In this document: positions 31,295 to 40,999 of the stretch, piece by piece
Position numbering within the stretch: the stretch's first letter is position 1
How the letters are laid out: each line of letters starts with the position of its first letter
Assembly: GCF_027941835.1 (NCBI RefSeq)
Contig: NZ_CP116005.1
Coordinates: 3,301,501-3,365,500, forward strand
Length of the DNA stretch: 64,000 bases
Direction: 5' to 3'
DNA from: Sphingosinicella microcystinivorans
GTDB lineage: Bacteria; Pseudomonadota; Alphaproteobacteria; Sphingomonadales; Sphingomonadaceae
Program-made: the position numbers and the translations under genes
The notes under the pieces: generated by a model
The model's input: only the letters and a program-made list of their open reading frames with translations
What the model was told of the DNA's origin: nothing
The model's database searches: none

Positions 31295-32114
31295 CGGTCT
31301 TCATCCAGTATGGCCGGCGTTTCTCGAGAAAGGCGGTGAGGCCCTCGGCGGCTTCCTCCGTGGCGCGCCGCGCGGCGATGCGGCGGGCGCTGTCGGTGCG
31401 GAGCGCGGGGGTGATCTCGCGGCCGGCGAAGTCGGTGACGAGCGCCTTGGCGTCGATCACCGCGCCCGGCGCGGCTTCGAGGAGGGCGTCCACCCACGCG
31501 TCCACCTGCGCGTCGGCGGCGTGGAGATCGGGCACGCCGACATGGACGAGGCCCATCTCGCGCGCTTCGGCGAGGCCGAACAGCTCGGCGGTGGTGAACC
31601 AGCGCTTCGCCTGCCGCGCGCCGATGGCGGCGATCACGAACGGCGAGATCGTCGCGGGGGTGAGGCCGAGGCGGACTTCGGAGAGGCGGAACTTCACGCC
31701 CTCGATGCCGACCACCATGTCCGCGCAGGCGACGAGCCCGACGCCGCCGCCGAAGATGTTGCCCTTGGCGACGGCGATCACCGGCACCGGACAGGCCGCG
31801 ATGCTGGCGAGCATGTCCGACAGGCGCTGCCCGTCGGCGACGTTCTCGGCCTCGCTCCAGCCGCCGGCGGCGCGCATATATTCGAGGTCCGCGCCCGCCG
31901 AGAAGCTCTTGCCTTCGCCCGACAGCACAACGGCGCGCACGCCCGCCATCTGGGCGACGGCGTCGAACATGCCCTTGAGGGCGGCGATCAGCTCGGCGTT
32001 GAAGGCGTTGTGGCGTTCCGGGCGGTTGAGCGTGACGCGCGCGACGTTGTTCTCGTCGAGCGTGAAGCTGAGCGTGTCCGACGCGGGGACTTCGATTTCG
32101 GTGTTGTCGTTCAT
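31287..32114 (-). CDS. liuC: Methylglutaconyl-CoA hydratase (enoyl-CoA hydratase family)
   Basis: 275 residues of crotonase fold: oxyanion-hole SFSAGADLEYM and GNIFGGGVGLVACADMV. It hydrates 3-methylglutaconyl-CoA to HMG-CoA. The assignment to this substrate rests on its place between the two carboxylase subunit genes. The HMG-CoA lyase that would complete the pathway is not in this window. Confidence 0.9.
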
Positions 32115-32121
32115 CGCGCCC

Positions 32122-33711
32122 TCACATCCGGAACGTGCCGAAGCGCGTCTCGGGGACCGGCGCGTTCAGCGAGGCGGCGAGGCCGAGCGCCACCACCGTG
32201 CGCGTGTCGGCGGGGTCGATGATGCCGTCGTCCCACAGGCGGGCGCTCGCGTAATAGGGGTGGCCCTGCTTCTCGTACTGCGCGCGTATGGGGGCCTTGA
32301 ACGCCTCTTCCTCGGCCTTCGTTTTGAAGCCGCCGCGCTTGACGGTGGCGAGCACCGAGGCGGCCTGTTCGCCGCCCATCACGGAAATGCGCGCGTTCGG
32401 CCACATCCAGAGGAAGCGCGGGCTATAGGCGCGGCCGCACATGCCGTAGTTGCCCGCGCCGAAGCTGCCGCCGATCACCACGGTGAACTTCGGCACGGCG
32501 GCGCAGGCGACGGCCGTCACCATTTTCGCGCCGTGGCGGGCGATGCCCTCGTTCTCGTAGCGCTTGCCGACCATGAAGCCGGAGATGTTCTGGAGGAACA
32601 AGAGCGGCACGCGGCGCTGGCAGCACAGCTCGATGAAATGCGCCCCCTTCTGCGCGCTTTCGGAAAAGAGGATGCCGTTGTTGGCGACGATGCCGACCGG
32701 ATAGCCCTCGATATGCGCGAAGCCGGTGACGAGCGTTTCGCCGTAGAGCGCCTTGAACTCGTCGAGCGCGCTGTCGTCGACGATGCGCGCGATGATCTCG
32801 CGCACGTCCACCGGGTGCCGCGTGTCGGCGGGGACGAGGCCGTAAATCTCGGACGGGTCGTGGCGCGGCGGCTTCGGCGCCTGCACGGCAACCTCCGGCG
32901 CGCGGGGCGCGGGGAGGGTGGCGACGATGTGGCGCGCGATGGAAAGCGCGTGCGCGTCGTCGTTGGCGAGATGGTCGGCGACGCCGGAGATACGCGCGTG
33001 CACGTCGCCGCCGCCGAGCTCCTCCGCCGTCACCTCCTCGCCGGTCGCGGCCTTCACCAAGGGAGGCCCGCCGAGGAAGATCGTGCCCTGGTTGCGGACG
33101 ATGATGCTCTCGTCGGACATGGCGGGCACGTAGGCGCCGCCCGCGGTGCAGCTTCCCATGACGACGGCGATCTGCGCGATGCCTTCGGCGGACATCGTCG
33201 CCTGATTGTAGAAGATGCGGCCGAAGTGGTCGCGGTCCGGGAACACCTCGTCCTGATTGGGGAGGTTGGCGCCGCCGGAATCGACGAGATAGACGCAGGG
33301 CAGGCGGTTCTGGCGCGCGACTTCCTGCGCGCGCAGGTGCTTCTTCACGGTGAGCGGATAGTAGGTGCCGCCCTTCACGGTGGCGTCGTTGCACACGATC
33401 ACGCAGGTGCGCCCGGCGATCTGGCCGACGCCGGCGATCACGCCCGCGGCGGGCACCTCGTCCTCGTAGACGTCGTATCCGGCGAACAGCGACAGCTCGA
33501 GGAAGGCGGTGCCGGGATCGAGCAGCCGCTCGACGCGTTCGCGGGGCAGCAGCTTGCCGCGCGCCGTGTGCCGCTCGCGCGAGTCCGCATTGCCGCCGAG
33601 CGCGATCTGGGCCGAGCGTTCGCGCAGGTCCGCGACGAGCGCCTGCATCGCCTCCGCATTCGCCTTGAATTCCGGGTCGATACTCTTCGCCTGCGTGCCG
33701 ATTACGGCCAT
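32122..33711 (-). CDS. mccB: Methylcrotonyl-CoA carboxylase, carboxyltransferase beta subunit
   Basis: 529 residues, usual length. Two crotonase-like halves carry [17 protein letters not shown], the [17 protein letters not shown] segment and [16 protein letters not shown]. It moves the carboxyl group from biotin to 3-methylcrotonyl-CoA. First gene of the operon mccB-liuC-mccA-ivd-Rid-mobA. GAGGGG lies upstream of its ATG. Divergent from a LysR gene across 90 bases, the likely control region. Confidence 0.95.
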   Translation of the reverse strand: MAVIGTQAKSIDPEFKANAEAMQALVADLRERSAQIALGGNADSRERHTARGKLLPRERVERLLDPGTAFLELSLFAGYDVYEDEVPAAGVIAGVGQIAGRTCVIVCNDATVKGGTYYPLTVKKHLRAQEVARQNRLPCVYLVDSGGANLPNQDEVFPDRDHFGRIFYNQATMSAEGIAQIAVVMGSCTAGGAYVPAMSDESIIVRNQGTIFLGGPPLVKAATGEEVTAEELGGGDVHARISGVADHLANDDAHALSIARHIVATLPAPRAPEVAVQAPKPPRHDPSEIYGLVPADTRHPVDVREIIARIVDDSALDEFKALYGETLVTGFAHIEGYPVGIVANNGILFSESAQKGAHFIELCCQRRVPLLFLQNISGFMVGKRYENEGIARHGAKMVTAVACAAVPKFTVVIGGSFGAGNYGMCGRAYSPRFLWMWPNARISVMGGEQAASVLATVKRGGFKTKAEEEAFKAPIRAQYEKQGHPYYASARLWDDGIIDPADTRTVVALGLAASLNAPVPETRFGTFRM

Positions 33712-33801
33712 CGGTCGATCATCCCCTCAGCTTCATTCAGGGCGGGAATAGCACGCCCGGGGGATTCGGTCTTAATTGAATGCATTGCCGGTTTCGCATA
33801 G

Positions 33802-34707
33802 ATGGCATCTATGTTTGACGGCTATCTCCTGCGCTACTTCCTCGCCGTCGTCGAGACGGGCAGTTTCACGGCGGCGGCGGCGCGGGTGAACGTCACGCAG
33901 CCGACGCTTTCCGCGGGCGTCGCCAAGCTGGAGCGCGAGCTCGGCGTGCCGCTGTTCATCCGCTCCGCGCGCCGCGTGGAGTTGACCGAGGCGGGCGCGC
34001 GCTTCCTTCAGCGGGCGCGCAACATCATGCAGGAATACAACGCCGCGCTCGGCGAGATCGGCGAGCCCGCGCGGCGGCGGGCCTTGCGGCTCGGCCTGCT
34101 GCACACGGTTCCGGCCAGCATCGGCGAGCGGCTCGTGCGCGACTGGCAATCCATTGATGGCGCCAATGGACTTGAGATCGTCGAGGGCAGCGACGCCGAG
34201 CTTGTCACGCGCCTCGATCAGGGCCGCGTCGACATGGCGCTAACGCTGATGCGTGCGGGCGCGGACAAATATGCGCCGGTCGCGGTCTGCGAGGAACCCT
34301 ATCTGCTGATGATGCCGGAGGACCACGCGCTCGCGGGGCACGACCCGGTGCCGTCCGACGCGCTGCACAGCACGCCGATGGTCGTGCGCCGCCGCTGCGA
34401 GGTGCTGAGCGAGGTCAGCCGGCACTTCACGGGCCACGGCGTCCGCCCGCCGCTCGCTTACCGCACGGTGCAGGAGGAGCGCGCGCTGGCGATGGTCGCC
34501 GCCGGGCTCGGCGTCACGGTGATGCCCGCATCGTACAGCGCGCCGAGGATCGTTCAGCGCCGCCTGTCCGGCTTCGACCGCACGCGCACGCTCGCCGTGC
34601 TGCAAAGCCCCGTGGCGATGGCGCTGAGGAGCGATGTCGCGCGCATGACGTCGCTCATTCAGGAGGCGCTGCGCCGCCAGCCCGCGCCGTCGCGGGCGAT
34701 GCCGTAG
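33802..34707 (+). CDS. LysR-family transcriptional regulator
   Basis: 301 residues. The N-terminal winged helix-turn-helix is TGSFTAAAARVNVTQPTLSAGVAKLERELG (about 17-46); the rest is a periplasmic-binding-like effector domain. It is transcribed away from the leucine degradation operon and is the natural candidate to control it; other alphaproteobacteria and gammaproteobacteria more often use a MerR-type LiuR. ATG 33811 is an alternative start. It overlaps the end of the btuD-type gene by 49 bases on the other strand. Confidence 0.9.
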   Translation: MASMFDGYLLRYFLAVVETGSFTAAAARVNVTQPTLSAGVAKLERELGVPLFIRSARRVELTEAGARFLQRARNIMQEYNAALGEIGEPARRRALRLGLLHTVPASIGERLVRDWQSIDGANGLEIVEGSDAELVTRLDQGRVDMALTLMRAGADKYAPVAVCEEPYLLMMPEDHALAGHDPVPSDALHSTPMVVRRRCEVLSEVSRHFTGHGVRPPLAYRTVQEERALAMVAAGLGVTVMPASYSAPRIVQRRLSGFDRTRTLAVLQSPVAMALRSDVARMTSLIQEALRRQPAPSRAMP

Positions 34708-35360
34708 ACGGCGGCGAGGTTCGCGTCGGTCAGCACGGCGGCGGGCGCGCCTTCCGCCACGATCCGCCCGCCCGCCATCAGCACGCAGCGGTCGCAATGG
34801 CCTTCCGCAAGCGCGAGATTGTGGAATGAGGCGAGCACGCCCGCGCCGCGCGCGGTCTCCGCGCGAAGCAGCGCCAGCACGTCGAGTTCGTGGCCGGGAT
34901 CGAGGTTGGCGGTCGGCTCGTCGAGCAGCAGCCAGTCGGCGCGCCCGGCAAGCACGCGGGCGAGCAGCACCCGCGCCCGCTCGCCCGTGGAGAGCGTGTC
35001 CACGCGCCGCGAAGCGAATGCGGTTATGCCGACGCACGCCAGCGCTTCCGCCACGGCGTCCGCATCCGCACCCGACAGCGCGACGATGTCGTCCGCGCGC
35101 ATCGGCCAGTCGACGCGGCGCCCGGCGGGCATGTAGGCGATGCGCCGCGCCCGCGCCGATGACGTCATGGCGGCGAGCGGTGTGCCGTCCGCCTCCACGG
35201 CGCCGTCCCCGGCGGTGAGCCCGGCAAGCGCGCGCAGCAGCGTCGTCTTGCCCGAGCCGTTCGGCCCGATGAGGCCGACGATCTCGCCGCGCGCGACCGC
35301 GATGTCGAGCGGGCCTTCGAGGTGCGGCCGCATGATGCCGGTTGCGACGAGGCCGTTCAT
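34659..35360 (-). CDS. btuD: Cobalamin ABC transporter, ATP-binding protein
   Basis: 233 residues from ATG 35360. Walker A GPNGSGKT at 32-39, signature LSTGERARVLLARVL, Walker B LLLDEPTANLDPG and the switch histidine in SFHNLALAEGHCD. It powers the BtuC permease. The ATG overlaps the permease stop (ATGA). The riboswitch and receptor upstream make vitamin B12 the most likely cargo; sequence alone would also allow heme or siderophore. Confidence 0.88.
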   Translation of the reverse strand: MNGLVATGIMRPHLEGPLDIAVARGEIVGLIGPNGSGKTTLLRALAGLTAGDGAVEADGTPLAAMTSSARARRIAYMPAGRRVDWPMRADDIVALSGADADAVAEALACVGITAFASRRVDTLSTGERARVLLARVLAGRADWLLLDEPTANLDPGHELDVLALLRAETARGAGVLASFHNLALAEGHCDRCVLMAGGRIVAEGAPAAVLTDANLAAVYGIARDGAGWRRSAS

Positions 35361-36322
35361 GACTGCACCCCGCGCCGCGAGAGGATCAGCCACAGGAAGA
35401 ACGGCGCGCCGAGCATCGCGGTGACGACGCCGATCGGCAGTGTCTTGCCGTTCAGGGGAAAGCGCGTCGCGATGTCCGCCGCGACCAGCAGCACGGCGCC
35501 CGCGACGGCGCTCGGCAGCAGCGCGGGGCCGGGGCGGTTCCTGACCAGCGGCCGCACCAGATGCGGGACGATGAGGCCGACGAAGCCGATGATCCCCGCC
35601 ACGGCGACCGCGCCGCCGACGGCAATGGCGCTGCCGCCGACGATCCGCCAGCGCATCGGGCGCACGTCATGGCCGAGCGTCGCGGCGACGTCCTCGCCGA
35701 GCGCCAGCGCGTCGAGGCCGCGCGAAGCGGAGAACACAAGCGCGCTTCCGATCAGCATGGCGGGCAGGCCGACACCGACATGCGCGACGCTGCGGTCCGC
35801 GAAGGAGCCGAGCAGCCAGAACATCATGTCGTAGAAGGCGAACGGCGACGCGGCGAGCGCCAGCGCGAGGTTCATCATCGCGCCGCCCAGCGCCGAGATG
35901 GCGACGCCCGCGAGGATCAGTGTCGTCGAGGATGCGCCGCGCCCGGCGAGCAGCAGGAGCAGGACGAGCGCGATCAGCGCGCCCGCGATGCCGCCGCCCG
36001 CCATCGCGATCGTTCCCGAGAAGCCGAGGAAATAGCCCGTCACCACCGCGCCGAGCGCCGCGCCGGCGGAGGTGCCGAGGATGTCGGGCGAGGCGAGGGG
36101 GTTTCGGAGGAGACCCTGCAAGGCCGCGCCGCTGATGCCGAGCGCGGCACCGGCGGCAGCGGCGAGGACGAGCCGAGGCAGCCGAAGCTCCGTGAACAGC
36201 ATCCGGGCGAGATCGGGGTCGCGAAGCAGCGCCGAGACCGGCACCTCGCCGACCAGCAGCGACAGCAGCGCGACCGGCACGAGCAGCGCCAGAAGCAGGA
36301 CGGACAGCCGCGCCGCCGTCAC
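35357..36322 (-). CDS. btuC: Cobalamin ABC transporter, FecCD-type permease
   Basis: 321 residues from a GTG overlapping the binding-protein stop. It has about ten hydrophobic helices with the FecCD-family signatures RLPRLVLAAAAGAALGISGAALQG and NPLASPDILGTSAGAALG, and GFVGLIVPHLVRPLVG-like IIGFVGLIVPHLVRP for coupling to the ATPase. It moves the corrinoid across the inner membrane. Encoded between btuF- and btuD-type genes. Confidence 0.9.
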   Translation of the reverse strand: MTAARLSVLLLALLVPVALLSLLVGEVPVSALLRDPDLARMLFTELRLPRLVLAAAAGAALGISGAALQGLLRNPLASPDILGTSAGAALGAVVTGYFLGFSGTIAMAGGGIAGALIALVLLLLLAGRGASSTTLILAGVAISALGGAMMNLALALAASPFAFYDMMFWLLGSFADRSVAHVGVGLPAMLIGSALVFSASRGLDALALGEDVAATLGHDVRPMRWRIVGGSAIAVGGAVAVAGIIGFVGLIVPHLVRPLVRNRPGPALLPSAVAGAVLLVAADIATRFPLNGKTLPIGVVTAMLGAPFFLWLILSRRGVQS

Positions 36323-37098
36323 CGGATCGTCTCCCGCAGGCGCGCGACATCGGCCGCGGCGAGCGGGCCGGGGCAGAGCCACGCGCGGCCGTCCACCTCG
36401 ACATTGCGTGTTCCGGCGACGCGGACGGCACTGTCGATCCATTCCTGCGGCAGCGAATATTGCCCGCTGCGGTAGCGGCTGTGGATGAGGAGCGGCGGCG
36501 GCGCGGCGATCAGTCCCTCCAGCGACACGCGGCCCGTGGGCGTGCTGGTCTGCCGGATACCCGCATAGGTGAGCAGTTCGGAGCTGATCGAATCCGGGGC
36601 GGCGGTGAGCCCGCCCGCCGTGATCATCAGGCCCGTATGGCGCGGCGGCAACGGCGATCCCAGCCGTGCGTCCATCCAGCCGATCAGCGCCTCGCCGCGC
36701 GCCGGATGGCCGAGCGCGGCCGCCACGGTGCGGATGTTGGCCCGGAGGCCCGCGAGCGTCATCGGCGGCGGCACGTCGACGACGCGCGTGCCCGTCCGCT
36801 CGGCGAGCGCGCGGGCGAAGCGGTTCACCGCGCCGCCGGTGACGACCAGATCGGGCTTCAGCGCCGCGACGGCGCTGAACCTGCCGTCGTTGCCGTGCAG
36901 GCCGCGCGCTTTGGGGGCGAGCGGCGTCTCGTGCCGGTCGTGGCCGAGATAGGAGACGGAAACGAGCTGCCCCGGCTCGGCGAGCAGCAGCACCAGTTCG
37001 TCCGTGCAAAGCCCGAGCGAGGCGACGCGTGCCGGTGCGGCCTCCGCCGCCGTCGCGGCGAAGGCCAGCAGGCCGAGAAGGGCGATCAGCCGCCCCAT
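36319..37098 (-). CDS. btuF: Cobalamin ABC transporter, periplasmic binding protein
   Basis: 259 residues with a signal peptide ending near AAEAAPA. The class III binding-protein fold is shown by RVASLGLCTDELVLLL, a central helix, and a second lobe beginning LMITAGGLTAAPDS. It delivers the substrate from the outer-membrane receptor to BtuC. Shorter than typical BtuF only slightly. It overlaps btuB by 13 bases. Confidence 0.87.
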   Translation of the reverse strand: MGRLIALLGLLAFAATAAEAAPARVASLGLCTDELVLLLAEPGQLVSVSYLGHDRHETPLAPKARGLHGNDGRFSAVAALKPDLVVTGGAVNRFARALAERTGTRVVDVPPPMTLAGLRANIRTVAAALGHPARGEALIGWMDARLGSPLPPRHTGLMITAGGLTAAPDSISSELLTYAGIRQTSTPTGRVSLEGLIAAPPPLLIHSRYRSGQYSLPQEWIDSAVRVAGTRNVEVDGRAWLCPGPLAAADVARLRETIR

Positions 37099-38957
37099 TT
37101 CACCCGGATGCCGCCGAACGCGGAGATGCCCTGCGTCCGATATCCGTAGGCGTCCTCATAGGTCGCATCGAACAGGTTCTCGATGCGGCCGGTGAGTTCG
37201 AAGTCGCCGCCGAGCCTCACGCGGCCCGAAAGCGTGGCGAGCACATAGTCCTTCAGCGTCACGACGCGCGCCGGGAAGCTGTCGAAGTCCGTGTCCTTGC
37301 GATTGCCCACGTAGTTCGCCGCGAACGTCACCGAGGCGGCGTCGAAATCGGCGGTCGCGAGCAGGCTGCCGCTGTGGCGAGGCCGCCGGGCCTCGCGGAG
37401 CCGCGCGACACCCGCGAGCTGCGCCTCCCTGGCGTCGAGCCACGTGTAGCTGCCGCCGAGCGTCAGCCACGCGAGCGGCTTCGCGTCGAACGACGCTTCG
37501 ATACCCCTCCGCTTGCTCTTGCCCGCCGCGTTGGCGACGCCCGACAGGAAGGTCGCGGAATCGAAGGTGGAGACGATCTCGTTCTCGAGATCGGCCTGGA
37601 ACCACGTCACGTCCGCCGAGACCGCAGCCGTGCGATAGCCGACGCCCGCATCCCAGCCGACCGAGCGTTCCGGCCTCAGGTCCGGGTTGCCGACGAAGCT
37701 GCCGGGGAAGAAGCCGAACATCTCCGTGAAGGTCGGATCGGTGACGCCCTTGCCCGCGCTCGCGTGGACGGTGAAGCCGTTCTCCAGCGTGTAGCGGCCG
37801 CTCGCGCGCCACGTCGTCGCGTCCTTGAAGGCGTCGTTCTCGTCGCGGCGGACGCTCGCGCCGAGGGCGAGGCCGCCTGCGCTCAGCCCGTAGTCGAGCA
37901 CGAAGCTGGTGCGGTCGCGCGAGACGCGCTGGTTGGTGCCGCCGAAATACTCGGCGTCGTCGGCAATGAAGCGCTGCGTGCGATGCTCGATCGCGCCGGT
38001 GACGCGGTGGCGGAAGGCCTCGCTGCCGAAGTCGATGCCGGTCTGGTAGCCGGTCTCGAACACCTCGGCGTCGGTGCGGTTCAGGAACGTGCCGCCGTCG
38101 CGGTTGATGTTGTCGGTGGTGACGAAGCTGCCGAAGATCTCGTGCCGCCAGCGGCCGTCCAGCGTGTCCACGCGCCCGAAGCCGCGCAGCGCGGTCGCGC
38201 GGATGCGCGTCGCGTCGCGCGTGTCGTCGCGCACGAAGACATCGTTGTAGCCGTCGAATTCGCTGAGCGAACTGGTGTGGCGCACGACGAGGCCGAGCTC
38301 GCCGTTCTCGATCGGACGCACCGAGGCCTTGGCGGAGAGCATCAGCGATTCATAGCCGTCGCGCTCCCTGATGCCGCCGCCGAAGCTGTCGATGCCCTTT
38401 GTATCGTACCAGCTCGATTGCACGACGATGCCGCCGCGCTCGCTGCCGATGCCGGCGCCGCCCGCCGCGTGGACGGTGCCGAACGAGCCCGCCTCGGCGC
38501 TGCCGAAGATGCGCGTGCCGTCCGCGGGCTCCGCCGTTGTGACGGATACGACGCCGCCGATCGCCTCGGAGCCCCACAGCGCCGACTGCGGCCCGCGCAG
38601 CACCTCGGCGCGCGCGATGCCGTCCGAGGGCAGGGTTTCCCAGCGGAACTCGCCGGAGGTGGCGGGGTCGTTGGCGGCGATGCCGTCGACGAAGACGAGC
38701 GTGTGGTTCGCCTCCGCGCCGCGGATGCGCACCTGCGTCTGCGCGCCCGTCGGGCCGGACCGCGCCACGGAGACGCCCGGCGACAGGCGCAGCACGTCGA
38801 CGAGCTGCGGCAGCGCGACCGCCTCGATGGCGGCGCCGTCGATCACGGTCAGCGCGCTGCCGGTCTCGCCGTAGGCGACCGGCTCGCGGGCCGCCGAGAC
38901 GATCAGCTCGGCATCGCTCGCGATGGCGGCGGATGAAAGAAGAAGTGCAACAATCAT
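37086..38957 (-). CDS. btuB: TonB-dependent cobalamin receptor
   Basis: 623 residues from ATG 38957, preceded by GGAGGA. A short signal peptide is followed by an N-terminal plug domain (about 40-140, with RIRGAEANHTLVFVDGI and VEVLRGPQS-like RAEVLRGPQSALWGSEAIGG) and a beta-barrel. No Cys-bearing lipobox. The TonB box is not obvious. It takes up vitamin B12 across the outer membrane; the cobalamin riboswitch directly upstream is the strongest evidence for this substrate. Confidence 0.92.
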   Translation of the reverse strand: MIVALLLSSAAIASDAELIVSAAREPVAYGETGSALTVIDGAAIEAVALPQLVDVLRLSPGVSVARSGPTGAQTQVRIRGAEANHTLVFVDGIAANDPATSGEFRWETLPSDGIARAEVLRGPQSALWGSEAIGGVVSVTTAEPADGTRIFGSAEAGSFGTVHAAGGAGIGSERGGIVVQSSWYDTKGIDSFGGGIRERDGYESLMLSAKASVRPIENGELGLVVRHTSSLSEFDGYNDVFVRDDTRDATRIRATALRGFGRVDTLDGRWRHEIFGSFVTTDNINRDGGTFLNRTDAEVFETGYQTGIDFGSEAFRHRVTGAIEHRTQRFIADDAEYFGGTNQRVSRDRTSFVLDYGLSAGGLALGASVRRDENDAFKDATTWRASGRYTLENGFTVHASAGKGVTDPTFTEMFGFFPGSFVGNPDLRPERSVGWDAGVGYRTAAVSADVTWFQADLENEIVSTFDSATFLSGVANAAGKSKRRGIEASFDAKPLAWLTLGGSYTWLDAREAQLAGVARLREARRPRHSGSLLATADFDAASVTFAANYVGNRKDTDFDSFPARVVTLKDYVLATLSGRVRLGGDFELTGRIENLFDATYEDAYGYRTQGISAFGGIRVKWGG

Positions 38958-39044
38958 AATGTCCTCCATGACCATGTTCTCACATCGTCACAGCGGGCAT
39001 GACTGCTCGCACGCGATCGGCTGGACCCGGCCGGGCGTGGACGA

Positions 39045-39200
39045 CAGACATGGCAGGTTTCCTGGCTTGCGGATCGCCGTCTTGATGCCGCCTTCCCGGT
39101 CGGGCCCGCGAAGGGCCGTTCCAGTGGCATCGTGGCATCGAGACTAGCCGCCTACAGTTGCGGGCACAGCGCCGGTTTCGGACCGGCTTCCCTATTCTCC
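39045..39200 (-). promoter_or_regulatory. Cobalamin riboswitch
   Basis: Read on the minus strand, the segment holds the hallmarks of the class in order: AAGCCGGT-CCGAAACCGGC, CTGTGCCCGCAACTGTA, the B12-box GCCACTGG, GGGAAGG, and AAGCCAGGAAACCTGCC. It binds adenosylcobalamin or a related form and shuts off expression of the btuB-btuF-btuC-btuD operon when the vitamin is plentiful. About 90 bases separate it from the btuB start, enough to sequester the ribosome site. Confidence 0.95.
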
Positions 39201-39229
39201 CCGTTGCCGGGGCACCATGTCATCCGCGG

Positions 39230-39281
39230 GCCATAATCGCTTGCCGCGCGGCTTGCAAGTGGCGCGCGTGTCGGCTATTGG
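39230..39281. promoter_or_regulatory. Divergent promoters sharing one palindromic -35 hexamer
   Basis: TTGCAA at 39253-39258 is self-complementary. To the right a 17-base spacer leads to TATTGG (39276-39281) facing rpmE. To the left a 17-base spacer leads, on the minus strand, to TATGGC (39235-39230) facing the riboswitch. Both match sigma-70 geometry. Confidence 0.45.
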
Positions 39282-39335
39282 CGCCGCTTTCCCGGCGGCT
39301 GGTCGGAAACCAGCGGCAGAAGACGGAGCAGTCCA

Positions 39336-39566
39336 GTGAAGCAGAACATCCACCCCGACTATCACACCATCACGGTGCAGATGACGGACGGGACCACCTA
39401 CCAGACGCGTTCGACGTGGGGGAAGGAGGGCGACACGCTGCTCCTCGAAATCGACCCGACGACGCACCCGGCATGGACCGGCGGCGCGCAGAAGGTGCTC
39501 GACACCGGCGGCCGCGTCGCGCGCTTCAACAGGCGCTTCGGCGGTCTCAGCCTCGGCAAGAAGTAA
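39336..39566 (+). CDS. rpmE: 50S ribosomal protein L31
   Basis: 76 residues from a GTG. Begins [18 protein letters not shown] and contains [22 protein letters not shown], typical of alphaproteobacterial L31. It has no cysteine, so it is a zinc-free (C-minus) form. Preceded by a good promoter at 39253-39281 and a short leader. Confidence 0.95.
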   Translation: MKQNIHPDYHTITVQMTDGTTYQTRSTWGKEGDTLLLEIDPTTHPAWTGGAQKVLDTGGRVARFNRRFGGLSLGKK

Positions 39567-39602
39567 GCCCCGTGCGGCGGCGTCTCGCCTGAGCGCGCCG
39601 CC

Positions 39603-40028
39603 GTGAACGGACTTGTCCATCACATCGACCTCAACGCCGGCGATCTCGCGGCGTCGAAGCGCGTCTACGGCCTGCTGCTGGACGCGCTCGGCTACACGTG
39701 CGTGCGTGACGACGGCGAGTGCGAGTGGGACATACGCTCGCCCGCCGGCTTCGCCTCGATCGGGCTGAAGCAGGCGCGGCTCCCGGACCACGCGCATCAG
39801 CGCTACGCCCCCGGCATCCATCACCTCGCCTGGTCGGTGGACAGCCGCGCCGAGGTGGACCGCATCCACGCCCTGCTCCGGGACGCCGGAATCCGTATCC
39901 TCGATGCGCCCGCGCTCTATCCCGAATATTCGGCGGACTATTACGCCGTGTTCTTCGAGGACCCGGACGGCATCAAGCTCGAGGTGCTGAATGCGCCGGG
40001 CTTCGCGGCCCCGGGCCGCAATCCGTGA
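39603..40028 (+). CDS. VOC-family (glyoxalase-like) protein
   Basis: 141 residues from a GTG. It opens with the metal-ligand-type strand GLVHHIDLNAGDLAASKRVYG and ends with VFFEDPDGIKLEVLNAP, whose Glu and the His pairs fit metal binding in the vicinal oxygen chelate fold. The substrate is unknown. Its stop overlaps the GTG of the following oxidoreductase, so they are probably co-translated. Confidence 0.85.
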   Translation: MNGLVHHIDLNAGDLAASKRVYGLLLDALGYTCVRDDGECEWDIRSPAGFASIGLKQARLPDHAHQRYAPGIHHLAWSVDSRAEVDRIHALLRDAGIRILDAPALYPEYSADYYAVFFEDPDGIKLEVLNAPGFAAPGRNP

Positions 40029-40999
40029 AGGCATGGGTCTGCCACCACCTGAGCGAGGACCGCTCCGGGCTGCGCTTCGAGGCCGCGTGGCCTGACGCGC
40101 CGTCGCCCGCGCCGGGCGAGGTGCGCGTCGCGCTGAGCGCGGCGGCGCTCAACTTCCCGGACCTGCTGATGCTGTGGGGGGGATACCAGTTCAGGCCGGC
40201 GCTGCCGTTCGTGCCGGGCGTCGAGGGCGTCGGCGTCGTCACCGATACGGGCGCGGGCGTCGATCCGGCGCTGGCGGGGCGCCGCGTCGTCGTCGTCGCG
40301 CGCTCGGGGTGCCTTGCCGGGGCGATCACGCTCGGCGCCGAAAGCGTTCGCCCCGCGCCGGAAACCTGCTCCGACGCGGAAGCGGCGGCCTACGTGGTCG
40401 GCGCGCTCACCGCGTGGGTCGGGCTCGCCGAGCGCGGCCGCCTCGGCAGGGGCGAGACGCTGCTGGTGACGGGCGCGGGCGGCGGCATGGGGCTCGCCGC
40501 GGTCGCGATGGGAAAGGCGCTCGGCGCGCACGTCATCGCCGCCGCGTCCGATGCACGGAAGCTCGTCGCCGCGCGCGCGGCCGGGGCCGATGAAACCCTT
40601 CTCGTCGAACGCGCCGCGCCCGATCTCCCGGCGTTGAAGGACCGTATCGACGTGGTGTTCGATCCGGTCGGCGGCGCGCTGTTCGCGCCCGCCGTGCGGA
40701 CGCTGCGCTGGAACGGGCGCTACCTGCTGATCGGCTTCGCGGGCGGCATCCCGGAGCCGTTCGCGTCAAACCATGCGCTCATCAAGGGCATCGAGATCGT
40801 CGGCGTGCGCGCCGGGGAATTCGGCCGCCGCGACCCGGCGGGCGGCGCCCGCGCCCGCACAGCGATCGACGCGCTCGCCGCGTCAGGGCGCTACCGGCCC
40901 GTCATCGGCCTCGAGGTGCCGCTGGCGCGTGCCGACGAGGCGTTCGCCGCGATGGCGGCGGGCACGCTCGTCGGAAAGGCCGTGGTCAGGATTCGCTGA
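40025..40999 (+). CDS. Zinc-free NADPH:quinone oxidoreductase (MDR family)
   Basis: 324 residues from a GTG overlapping the upstream stop. The fold is the medium-chain dehydrogenase type: LNFPDLLMLWGGYQ with no zinc cysteines, PFVPGVEGVGVV, and the NADPH-binding GAGGGMGLAAVAMGKALGA. Members reduce quinones or enoyl-CoA-like compounds; the natural substrate here is not known. Ends 14 bases into the OsmC gene on the other strand. Confidence 0.88.
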   Translation: MKAWVCHHLSEDRSGLRFEAAWPDAPSPAPGEVRVALSAAALNFPDLLMLWGGYQFRPALPFVPGVEGVGVVTDTGAGVDPALAGRRVVVVARSGCLAGAITLGAESVRPAPETCSDAEAAAYVVGALTAWVGLAERGRLGRGETLLVTGAGGGMGLAAVAMGKALGAHVIAAASDARKLVAARAAGADETLLVERAAPDLPALKDRIDVVFDPVGGALFAPAVRTLRWNGRYLLIGFAGGIPEPFASNHALIKGIEIVGVRAGEFGRRDPAGGARARTAIDALAASGRYRPVIGLEVPLARADEAFAAMAAGTLVGKAVVRIR

